A DNA stretch of 6,739 bases, from contig JACNIV010000048.1 of assembly GCA_014382915.1 (NCBI GenBank), positions 1 to 6,739 of the forward strand, written 5' to 3'. The notes under the pieces are model-generated. The model saw nothing but the letters and a program-made list of their open reading frames with translations. It ran no database searches and had not been told where the DNA came from. Both the position numbers and the translations under genes were made by a program. Source of the DNA: Candidatus Cloacimonadota bacterium. Lineage in GTDB: Bacteria > Cloacimonadota > Cloacimonadia > Cloacimonadales > TCS61. This document shows, in pieces, positions 1 to 5,593 of this stretch (its first letter is position 1; each line of letters starts with the position of its first letter).

Positions 1-225
1 CTTTCCTGTGTTTCCTGCGGACTTTGTTCGGATGCCTGTCCTGTGGATATTCCTGTAGCAAATATTTTCAGTTATATGGCAAATGAAACACAGAAAACAT
101 TTGAATATTCTGCAGGAGAAAATGTGGGTGATGCACTTCCCATGCGAGATTACAAACTTGATGAACTGGGAGAACTCGGAAAATTAGTGAAAAGTGCTGA
201 AGCCGGGGAGAGCGAAAATGAGTAA
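1..225 (+). CDS. FrhB/FdhB-like iron-sulfur flavoprotein, C-terminal fragment (5' end outside window)
   Basis: The reading frame is open from base 1 and ends at TAA 223-225, so only the last 74 residues are present. They begin with a complete [4Fe-4S] motif, C-x2-C-x2-C-x3-C-P (SCVSCGLCSDACPVDIPVA), followed by a tail ending in an acidic stretch. The fragment aligns by eye with the C-terminus of the next gene (SCVGCGQCSDVCPANIPVA, then a similar F-[ED]-Y-x-[AP]-G segment), so the two are tandem paralogues. Members of the F420-hydrogenase/formate-dehydrogenase beta-like family usually carry FAD and two [4Fe-4S] clusters and pass electrons between a cofactor or dehydrogenase and a partner complex. 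The flavin part is not visible here. Its stop codon overlaps the start of the next gene in ATGAGTAA, which suggests translational coupling. Family assignment rests on this paralogy and is fairly secure; the electron donor is unknown. Confidence 0.8.
   Translation, partial: LSCVSCGLCSDACPVDIPVANIFSYMANETQKTFEYSAGENVGDALPMRDYKLDELGELGKLVKSAEAGESENE
205..210 (+). promoter_or_regulatory. Ribosome binding site deciding the 218 start
   Basis: GGGGAG lies 7 nt before ATG 218. A longer open frame begins at GTG 194 but has no comparable purine-rich site and would extend further into the upstream gene, so 218 is preferred. Confidence 0.75.
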
Positions 226-1312
226 ACTCCTTACAATTAATAAAAATCCCGAAATTGCAGTAAAAGAATTCCTGACATTTCTCCTGGAAAAGAAAAAAGT
301 CAGTGGAGTTTTCTCATTACGAAAAGTAAATAAAAACGGTGCTGTGGATTATGGTTTGATAACCGATAAGTCCCATCTCGATGAAATCGTTCCGCTTCAT
401 CCATTGATGCCAATTAATGCCGGACAGGTGCTTTCCCGTTTTACTCAGATCAAGAAACCAATTGCAGCAGTGATCAAACCTTGCGAGTTTCGCGCTTTTA
501 TCGAACTTGTAAAAAGAAAGCAGGGAACATTGGATAATTTCCTGTTGATAACATATAGCTGCATCGGGGTATTTCCTTTAAAGGAAAATGTTAATGGTTC
601 TATCAATGACCAGCTTACCGGATATTGGAAGGCAACCGAAAAAATGGAAATTCCTTCAGGAATCCGCGAAACCTGTCGCATTTGTGAACATTTTGCTCCG
701 ACCAATTCAGACATACTTATTTCTCTTATCGGGGAAGAAACCGGTAAATGCAAGATGTATCTGAATACAGAAAAAGCAGGAAAATTCGCAGATGACTTTG
801 AAGGAAAAATATCCTCTGAAGAATTCAAAACTTCTAAACTCGATTCATTGAAAGAAAAACGACTCAAAGAAAAGGAAGAAGTTTTTTCCAAAATAAATAC
901 CGAAGAAAGCGGCCTCGATGGTCTGATCGATGTTTTCGGACGATGTATCGGCTGTCACGGATGTAATACCGTTTGTCCGATCTGTTATTGCACACTTTGC
1001 GATTTTGAATCTGCAAATTTCGATTATAATGTTCCAATATTAGAACGTGAATTAGAAGAGAAAGGTGCCTTAAGATTACCGCCGGATACAATTTTTTTTC
1101 ATATCGGTAGACTTTCACATATGAGTTTTTCCTGTGTTGGATGCGGACAATGTTCCGATGTTTGTCCTGCAAATATTCCGGTTGCTTCGGTTTTCAAAAA
1201 ATCAGGTGAAAGAGTTGCCGGTATTTTCGATTATGTCCCTGGAAGAGATGTAGAAGAAGAGATTCCTGTGATGATCTATAAAGAAGAAGAATTTCAGGAA
1301 CTTGGAGAATAA
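218..1312 (+). CDS. FrhB/FdhB-like [4Fe-4S] flavoprotein (paralogue 2)
   Basis: This 364-residue cytoplasmic protein resembles the beta subunits of F420-dependent hydrogenases and formate dehydrogenases that occur beside HdrA/MvhD genes in anaerobic bacteria. The N-terminal half has the family signature around I-K-P-C89-E-F-R-A followed by Y-S-C115-I-G, then a C153-x2-C156 pair. The C-terminal half has two ferredoxin motifs, C243-x2-C246-x2-C249-x3-C253-P and C306-x2-C309-x2-C312-x3-C316-P, with an extra C256/C258/C261 group between them. The two motifs imply two [4Fe-4S] clusters; flavin binding is known for the family but not demonstrated by a motif here. No signal peptide or membrane segment is visible. 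ATG 218 is chosen for its GGGGAG site and an 8-nt overlap with the upstream stop. The gene ends 3 nt before mvhD copy 1. A likely role is moving electrons between a soluble donor and the MvhD-HdrA unit. Whether it uses F420, NAD(P)H or ferredoxin cannot be told. Confidence 0.85.
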   Translation: MSKLLTINKNPEIAVKEFLTFLLEKKKVSGVFSLRKVNKNGAVDYGLITDKSHLDEIVPLHPLMPINAGQVLSRFTQIKKPIAAVIKPCEFRAFIELVKRKQGTLDNFLLITYSCIGVFPLKENVNGSINDQLTGYWKATEKMEIPSGIRETCRICEHFAPTNSDILISLIGEETGKCKMYLNTEKAGKFADDFEGKISSEEFKTSKLDSLKEKRLKEKEEVFSKINTEESGLDGLIDVFGRCIGCHGCNTVCPICYCTLCDFESANFDYNVPILERELEEKGALRLPPDTIFFHIGRLSHMSFSCVGCGQCSDVCPANIPVASVFKKSGERVAGIFDYVPGRDVEEEIPVMIYKEEEFQELGE

Positions 1313-1315
1313 GAT

Positions 1316-1741
1316 ATGAAAAAAGAATTCTCACCCAAAATTATAAGTTTCTTATGTAAATGGTGTTCCTACACAGGTGCAGACCTGGCAGGAATAAACA
1401 GGTTGCAGTATCCAATCGCTATCCTGCCTATAAAAGTAATGTGCTCCAGCAGGATCGATCCTGTATTCCTGATAAAATCATATTTACGAGGAGCTGATGG
1501 CGTTCTAGTGGGTGGCTGACATCCCGGAGATTGTCATTACCAGGTTGGTAATTATCACACCAGAAGAAGAATTGCAATAGTAAAAGAAGTTTTCAAATCT
1601 TTAGGTTTGGAAGATGAGAGAATTCGACTTACCTGGATCTCTGCATCGGAAGGTCAGAAATTTGCCCGGGTGGGAAATGAATATACAGAGCAGATCGTTA
1701 AAATGGGTGAAAATCCAACGAAGAAAAGGATTTTTTTGTAA
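1316..1741 (+). CDS. mvhD: MvhD-like [2Fe-2S] electron-transfer subunit, selenoprotein (Sec at codon 68, TGA 1517-1519)
   Basis: MvhD is the small iron-sulfur protein that carries electrons from a hydrogenase or dehydrogenase to HdrA. A conventional call stops at TGA 1517-1519, giving 67 residues that end in V-L-V-G-G. Reading the TGA as selenocysteine continues the same frame to TAA 1739-1741 and gives 141 residues, near the usual family length. The junction reads GGUHPGDCHY, which is the conserved MvhD motif with Sec in place of its first Cys. Other family cysteines are C14-K-W-C17-S-Y near the start, C43 (in MCSSRIDP) and C73. The C-terminal half is typical of MvhD (R-R-R at 81-83, then a W-I-S-A-x-E-G segment). 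A hairpin starting 16 nt after the TGA is the probable SECIS. A GGAG site at 1304-1307 lies 8 nt before the ATG. Sec-containing VhuD proteins are known from methanococci, so the substitution has precedent. A decayed Cys-to-stop gene is possible but unlikely, since the downstream half is fully conserved. Confidence 0.93.
1536..1552 (+). promoter_or_regulatory. Putative bacterial SECIS hairpin of mvhD copy 1
   Basis: ATTACCA (1536-1542) pairs perfectly with TGGTAAT (1546-1552) around a GGT loop (1543-1545). The stem starts 16 nt and the loop 23 nt after the in-frame TGA. A stem of this size at this distance, with G at the start of a small apical loop, matches what is known of SelB-binding SECIS elements in bacterial coding regions; the CAGGT core also resembles that of the E. 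coli fdhF element. A weaker lower helix (GAT 1529-1531 with ATC 1554-1556) could extend it. Confidence 0.82.
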
Positions 1742-1775
1742 GAATTATGATTATTAATATTACTATCAATTTCCT

Positions 1776-1801
1776 CGTTACCAATCCCCTGATTGGTAAC
1801 G
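1776..1801. repeat. Perfect 11-bp palindromic hairpin
   Basis: CGTTACCAATC (1776-1786) is the exact inverse complement of GATTGGTAACG (1791-1801), around a CCCT loop. There is no U-tract after it. It may act in mRNA stability or be a REP-like repeat unit; the function is unknown. Confidence 0.85.
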
Positions 1802-1805
1802 TAGT

Positions 1806-1833
1806 TCATTCCCAAAGAGGGCTTTGGGAATGA
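1806..1833. repeat. Perfect 12-bp palindromic hairpin
   Basis: The arms 1806-1817 and 1822-1833 are exact inverse complements around AGGG (1818-1821). The core is CATTCCCAAAG against CTTTGGGAATG. It lies 4 nt after the previous hairpin. The following GGAGTTTTGATG has only four T residues, so it is a weak terminator candidate at best. A related CTTGGGAACGAG follows at 1847-1858. Confidence 0.85.
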
Positions 1834-1871
1834 GGAGTTTTGATGACTTGGGAACGAGAATTAGGACTAAG

Positions 1872-2000
1872 ACCTTGCGAATGGTCAACGACCTTCGCAA
1901 TGGTCGAATTAATTGTTTTATCTTCAACCATTGCGACTTGTCCGGCTCAGACGGAAGATTGATGTGAAAGAATCTCTCTGAAGGAAACCGTTCGCAAGGT
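1872..2000. repeat. Long-range inverted repeat with internal hairpins
   Basis: ACCTTGCGAATGGT (1872-1885) pairs with ACCGTTCGCAAGGT (1987-2000) at 13 of 14 positions, and the remaining pair is a G-U wobble in RNA. Inside it, TCGCAATGGT (1895-1904) is the exact inverse complement of ACCATTGCGA (1927-1936). The left arm can also form a local hairpin: GCGAA 1877-1881 with TTCGC 1894-1898, and GGTC 1883-1886 with GACC 1890-1893, with T1882 bulged. Variants of one GACC-TTCGCAA-TGGTC unit recur, which points to a palindromic intergenic repeat family. The right arm ends 21 nt before the hdrA start, so a role in hdrA expression is conceivable but unproven. Confidence 0.7.
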
Positions 2001-2021
2001 TAGCATAATTAAGGAAATTTT

Positions 2022-5000
2022 ATGAGTTCAAAAAGTAAATCTGCATTAATTATCGGAGCAGGAATTGCCGGAATTCAGGCATCTCTCGATCTTGCTGAAA
2101 TGGGAATTAAAGTTCATTTGATTGAAGAAACTTCCACAATCGGCGGAAGAATGCCGCAATTAGATAAAACATTTCCCACGAATGACTGCTCGATGTGTAT
2201 TCTTGCACCAAAAATGAGTGAATGTGCCAGACATCCGAATATTCAAATTCACATTAAATCAAAAGTGGAAACTGTAACCGGAGATCCCGGCAATTTTATT
2301 GCAGAAATAATTGAAGAAGCTAAATACGTTGATCCCGTGAAATGCGTTGCCTGTGGACTTTGCGAAGAAAAATGTCCTGTGAAAGTAGCAGATGAATTTG
2401 ATATACAGCTTCGCAAAAGAGGTGCAATTTCCAGATATTTCCTGCAAAGTATTCCTTCCGAATATACGATAGATAAAGAAAAATGCCTTTACCTTACAAA
2501 AGGTGTTTGCCGGCTTTGCGAAAAAGTGTGTTCTGCAGAAGCAATCAATTTTGATGATAAAGACAAGAAAATAAAATTGAAAGTTGGAGCGGTGATCGTG
2601 GCAACAGGAATCGATGCCTTCGATCCGATCGGGTTCGGTCATTTCGGTTACAAACGATATAAAAATGTAGTTACTTCGCTGGAATTCGAGAGAATGCTTT
2701 CTGCTTCGGGTCCTTTTGGTGGTCATGTTGTTCGAGCTTCCGATAATGTCGAGCCGAAAAGTATTGCCTTCATTCAATGTGTAGGTTCGCGAGATGAAAG
2801 TATCGGTCACGATTATTGCTCATCTGCCTGCTGTATGTTCGCTATCAAAGAAGCGATCATTGCCAAAGAACATATGAAAGGTCTCAAACCTTCGCTTTTC
2901 TATATGGATATCAGGGCATTCGGTAAAGACTTCGATAAATATTACGAGAAAGCAAAAGGTCAATACGGAGTTGAATTCATTAAATCCAAAGTTTCAGATA
3001 TTACTGAAACAAACAAAGGAAATTTGAAATTACGATACGTTCTGGAAAATGGAGATATTAAATTTAAAGATTTTGATATGGTCGTGCTTTCCATTGGATT
3101 GGAACCGAGAAAAAACATTCGGGAATTAGCTGAAAAACTTGATATTAAACTCAATGAATATGGATTCTGCCGTTCAGATGCTTTTACTCCACTCAAAACA
3201 AATCGAGAAGGAATTTTTGTTTGCGGTGCATCAAATGGTCCAAAAGATATTCCCGAATCTGTAGTATCGGCTTCCGGTGCAGTTGCGGAAGCTATCAAAT
3301 ATCTTAAATTGGAAAGACAGGAACTACAGGAAAAGAAAGTAGTAGAAAAAGATGTTTTTGGAGAACGCCCTCGAGTGGGAGTTTTTGTCTGTCATTGTGG
3401 TATTAACATTGCCGGAGTTGTGGATGTGAAAGATGTGGCTGAAAATGCCAAAAATATCGCAAATGTAGAACACTCGGAAGACCTGATGTATGCCTGTTCG
3501 CAGGATTGTATGAACACAATCAAAGAGCGGATCGAAGAGCATAATCTGAATCGAATTGTGGTTGCAGCCTGCACTCCTCGAACCCACGAACCGCTTTTCA
3601 GAGAAACTATCAGCGAAGCAGGTTTGAATCCATATCTTTTTGAGATGGCAAATATTCGTGATCAATGCTCGTGGGCACATATGAACGAACCGGAACTTGC
3701 CACGGAAAAATCTAAAGACCTGGTGAATATGGGAGTTGCAAAAGCTCGCGATCTGATTCCGTTGAAAAGACTTCCTATCGATATAAATCCCCAAGCACTG
3801 GTTATTGGTGGCGGACTGGCAGGAATGACAGCAGCACAATCTCTGGCAGTTGCAGGTTACGAAGTGTTTCTGATTGAAAGAGAAAAAGAACTCGGTGGAA
3901 ATTTACAGAATATCTATTTCAATTTCGGAAAGGATCCGCAAAAGCTACTCCGGGATACAATTGAAGAAACTTCCAAAAATAAACTTATTCATATTTATAA
4001 GAATTCAGAGATCAAAAAAATAGACGGTTATGTTGGTAATTTCACAACAACTTTTGTAAATAAAAGTACAGGTAAAGAAAAACAATTCGAGCACGGTGTA
4101 GTTATCATTGCAACCGGTGCGGAAGAACACAAAACCGAAGAATACCTTTATGGAAAATCACATCGCATTGTTACACTGGTTGAATTCGAGGAAATGCTTT
4201 ATGAAAAGAAATTCCCCGGGAGAAAACCGAAAAATGTGGTGATGATCCAATGCGTCGGTTCACGAGAAGAAGGTAAAATGTATTGCAGCAGGATTTGCTG
4301 TACAAAAGCTGTGAAAAATGCCCTTGAATTGAAAAGGTTAGTTCCGAAAGTGAATATTTACATTGTGAATCGTGACGTTAGAACTTACGGTTTCAGAGAA
4401 AAATATTATACGGAACTGCGGGATAAAGGAACAATGTTCGTTCATTACGAACCTGAAAATAAACCGCAGGTTAAGTTTGTGGATAAATCGGATCCGGATA
4501 GCAAGATTAATGTTACTGTTTTTGATCCGATAATGGATAAAGAAGTGGTTGTTACTGCCGATCTGCTGGTGCTTTCCGTGGCAGTTGATGCTCGCAAGGG
4601 AAACATTGAACTTGGAAAAATGCTCAAAGTTCCGTTAAACGAAGATGGAATGTTTATGGAAGCACACGTGAAGCTTCGTCCTGTGGATTTTGCAAATGAT
4701 GGTGTTTTTGTTGCCGGACTCGCACATAATCCAAAAGATATGGATGAAAGTATAATGCAGGCAAAAGCAGCAGCAAGCAGAGCTCTTACATTTATTACTA
4801 AAAAGGCAATCCTGGCAGAAGGAACAATTACAGAAGTGAACGAAGACAGATGTTCCGGATGCGGTTATTGTGAAATAATTTGTGCTTATAAAGCGATCGA
4901 AGTAGATAAAGAAAAAGAAGTTGCAGTTGTGAACGAAGCACTCTGTAAAGGTTGCGGAGCTTGTGTTGCTTCCTGTCGTTGCGGAGCACTCGATCTTCGT

Positions 5001-5069
5001 GGATTTAGTAATGAGCAGCTTTTTGCTTCATTTGAAGCTCTGGATCTGGTGGATGTTTTAGGAAAATAA
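2022..5069 (+). CDS. hdrA: Double-module HdrA: heterodisulfide-reductase-type flavin subunit, 1015 residues
   Basis: HdrA is the FAD and iron-sulfur subunit at which electrons are bifurcated in HdrABC-MvhAGD complexes. This protein contains two HdrA-like flavoprotein units in tandem. The first (about 7-430) has a G-A-G-I-A-G dinucleotide-binding loop at 12-17, the diagnostic D-C56-S-M-C59-I-L-A-P-K-M segment with C68, a ferredoxin motif C108-x2-C111-x2-C114-x3-C118-P, and a stretched one, C155-x7-C163-x2-C166-x3-C170. The second (about 448-1015) starts with the HdrA N-terminal domain (GVFVCHCGINIAGVVDV, C457/C459, then C492, C496, C517). It continues with a G-G-G-L-A-G loop at 596-601 and ends with two ferredoxin motifs (C944-C954 and C975-C985). 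Both units have an I-Q-C-V-G-S-R segment (about 251-257 and 742-748). Typical methanogen HdrA is about 650 residues, so this is a fused form. AAGGAA lies 5 nt before the ATG. No in-frame TGA occurs, unlike the Sec-containing HdrA of some methanococci. Fused proteins of this size occur beside MvhD genes in anaerobic bacteria. Confidence 0.95.
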   Translation: MSSKSKSALIIGAGIAGIQASLDLAEMGIKVHLIEETSTIGGRMPQLDKTFPTNDCSMCILAPKMSECARHPNIQIHIKSKVETVTGDPGNFIAEIIEEAKYVDPVKCVACGLCEEKCPVKVADEFDIQLRKRGAISRYFLQSIPSEYTIDKEKCLYLTKGVCRLCEKVCSAEAINFDDKDKKIKLKVGAVIVATGIDAFDPIGFGHFGYKRYKNVVTSLEFERMLSASGPFGGHVVRASDNVEPKSIAFIQCVGSRDESIGHDYCSSACCMFAIKEAIIAKEHMKGLKPSLFYMDIRAFGKDFDKYYEKAKGQYGVEFIKSKVSDITETNKGNLKLRYVLENGDIKFKDFDMVVLSIGLEPRKNIRELAEKLDIKLNEYGFCRSDAFTPLKTNREGIFVCGASNGPKDIPESVVSASGAVAEAIKYLKLERQELQEKKVVEKDVFGERPRVGVFVCHCGINIAGVVDVKDVAENAKNIANVEHSEDLMYACSQDCMNTIKERIEEHNLNRIVVAACTPRTHEPLFRETISEAGLNPYLFEMANIRDQCSWAHMNEPELATEKSKDLVNMGVAKARDLIPLKRLPIDINPQALVIGGGLAGMTAAQSLAVAGYEVFLIEREKELGGNLQNIYFNFGKDPQKLLRDTIEETSKNKLIHIYKNSEIKKIDGYVGNFTTTFVNKSTGKEKQFEHGVVIIATGAEEHKTEEYLYGKSHRIVTLVEFEEMLYEKKFPGRKPKNVVMIQCVGSREEGKMYCSRICCTKAVKNALELKRLVPKVNIYIVNRDVRTYGFREKYYTELRDKGTMFVHYEPENKPQVKFVDKSDPDSKINVTVFDPIMDKEVVVTADLLVLSVAVDARKGNIELGKMLKVPLNEDGMFMEAHVKLRPVDFANDGVFVAGLAHNPKDMDESIMQAKAAASRALTFITKKAILAEGTITEVNEDRCSGCGYCEIICAYKAIEVDKEKEVAVVNEALCKGCGACVASCRCGALDLRGFSNEQLFASFEALDLVDVLGK

Positions 5070-5071
5070 CT

Positions 5072-5106
5072 TTCGAGTCGTAAGGAGTTTGCGATAACGA
5101 CTCGAA
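5072..5106. repeat. 10-bp palindromic hairpin after hdrA
   Basis: TTCGAGTCGT (5072-5081) is the exact inverse complement of ACGACTCGAA (5097-5106), with a 15-nt loop. It starts 3 nt after the hdrA stop codon. No U-tract follows, so it is not a standard terminator. Confidence 0.8.
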
Positions 5107-5118
5107 GCAGCATTTATC

Positions 5119-5145
5119 TCGACTCGTCGCTTCCTTACGAGTCGA
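5119..5145. repeat. 9-bp palindromic hairpin before mvhD copy 2, part of a larger inverted repeat
   Basis: TCGACTCGT (5119-5127) is the exact inverse complement of ACGAGTCGA (5137-5145), with a 9-nt loop. It is followed by only four A/T-type bases. The wider arms 5071-5086 and 5132-5147 also pair at 15 of 16 positions, so this hairpin and the preceding one can alternatively fold as one long stem. The unit CGA(C/G)TCGTAAGGA recurs in both. Confidence 0.8.
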
Positions 5146-5167
5146 AAAATGAGTAACTGGAGAAAAT

Positions 5168-5593
5168 ATGAAAGATTGGCAGCCAAAAATTCTGGCGATT
5201 TTATGTAACTGGTGTTCGTACGCCGGAGCGGGTCTGGCAGGAGTTTCCAGAATGCAATACCCACCGAATGTGCGTGTGATAAGGATTCCCTGTTCGGGAA
5301 GAGTCGATCCGTTATTTATAATGAAAACGCTGCAGAGCGGGTTTGACGGCTTACTGGTTTCCGGCTGACATCCCGGCGATTGCCATTACCTGTCAGGTAA
5401 TTTTATCGCCCGTAGACGGTATTCTACGATAAAACCGCTTCTTGAAATGATCGGGATCGAACCGGAAAGAGTCCAGTTTTCCTGGATCTCTGCCGGAGAA
5501 GGCGAACGCTTTGCCAATATCATCGAAAAGATAACAAACGAAGTTAAGAAGATCGGTCCTGCAAAAAGGTTGGTAAAGGGAGCAAAACAATGA
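5168..5593 (+). CDS. mvhD: MvhD-like [2Fe-2S] electron-transfer subunit, selenoprotein, second copy (Sec at codon 67, TGA 5366-5368)
   Basis: This is a second, diverged MvhD, about half identical to copy 1 by eye. A conventional call would end after 66 residues at TGA 5366-5368. Reading through gives 141 residues, the same length as copy 1, and places Sec at the same position in GUHPGDCHY. Conserved features are C13-N-W-C16-S-Y, C42 (in IPCSGRVDP), C72, an R-R-R segment after the motif and WISAGEGERFA. The start has a GGAG site (5159-5162) 5 nt upstream. The gene ends at TGA 5591-5593, sharing ATGA with the next start codon. One UGA is therefore decoded as Sec and another as stop in the same message, which argues against general codon reassignment. 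It sits directly downstream of hdrA, its expected partner. Having two MvhDs suggests HdrA serves two electron sources, or that each MvhD pairs with a different FrhB-like neighbour; this is inference. Confidence 0.93.
5375..5410 (+). promoter_or_regulatory. Putative bacterial SECIS hairpin of mvhD copy 2
   Basis: The upper stem ATTACCT (5385-5391) pairs perfectly with AGGTAAT (5395-5401) around a GTC loop (5392-5394). A lower stem, GGCGAT (5375-5380) with ATCGCC (5405-5410), is separated from it by an internal loop of 4 and 3 nt. The apical loop is 23 nt after the TGA, exactly as in copy 1, and begins with G-U. Relative to copy 1, the seventh stem pair changes from A-U to U-A, preserving pairing. 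Confidence 0.85.
5576..5582 (+). promoter_or_regulatory. Strong ribosome binding site for the 5590 start
   Basis: AAGGGAG lies inside the 3' end of mvhD copy 2, 7 nt before ATG 5590. It supports both the ATGA overlap start and the view that TGA 5591-5593 is a true stop. Confidence 0.8.

Larger units (their letters stand above)
1774..1858. repeat. Imperfect outer inverted repeat enclosing both hairpins
   Basis: CTCGTTACCAA (1774-1784) pairs with TTGGGAACGAG (1848-1858) at 10 of 11 positions. It encloses the two perfect hairpins, so the block 1774-1858 could fold as a multi-branched element. This suggests one composite repeat rather than unrelated hairpins. Confidence 0.6.
1742..2021. other. 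280-nt intergenic region rich in palindromes; no gene supported
   Basis: This gap separates mvhD copy 1 from hdrA. After an AT-rich leader (about 1742-1770), it consists mostly of inverted repeats, listed separately. A convincing -35/-10 pair is not visible. None of the hairpins is followed by a clean U-tract typical of an intrinsic terminator. The hdrA ribosome binding site AAGGAA (2011-2016) lies at its end. A 39-codon open frame at 1843-1962 overlaps the repeats and is not called. Confidence 0.7.

Noticed and set aside
194..217. Upstream GTG start for the FrhB-like gene, adding eight residues
   Set aside because: There is no ribosome binding site at that position. ATG 218 has GGGGAG at 7 nt and overlaps the preceding stop in the usual way.
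445..891. Antisense open frames here and elsewhere (for example 864-1172, 2259-2810, 3324-3839, 6211-6537 on the minus strand)
   Set aside because: They are shadows of strongly conserved genes on the + strand, with low-complexity or cysteine/phenylalanine-rich translations and no recognisable domains.
1316..1741. mvhD copy 1 as a nonsense pseudogene
   Set aside because: The TGA sits exactly at a known Cys/Sec position, the downstream half is intact, a hairpin follows at SECIS distance, and the second copy shows the same arrangement.
1536..1801. The intergenic TTACCA/TGGTAA hairpin (1776-1801) as a second SECIS or SECIS-derived copy
   Set aside because: It shares the TTACCA core with the mvhD1 SECIS, but lies 256 nt past the TGA, beyond the stop codon, and its CCCT loop lacks G. 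The similarity is probably coincidental.
1776..1845. Intrinsic terminator between mvhD1 and hdrA
   Set aside because: The stems are good, but the following sequences (GTAGTTC and GGAGTTTTGATG) lack a proper U-tract, so termination cannot be claimed.
1843..1962. 39-codon open frame with GAGGAG just upstream
   Set aside because: It lies entirely within the palindromic repeats, which dictate its sequence, and the peptide resembles no family I recognise. The purine run is part of the hairpin arm.
1959..2009. Promoter for hdrA (TTGATG with CATAAT)
   Set aside because: The two boxes are about 39 nt apart, far beyond a workable spacing, and no better pair was found.
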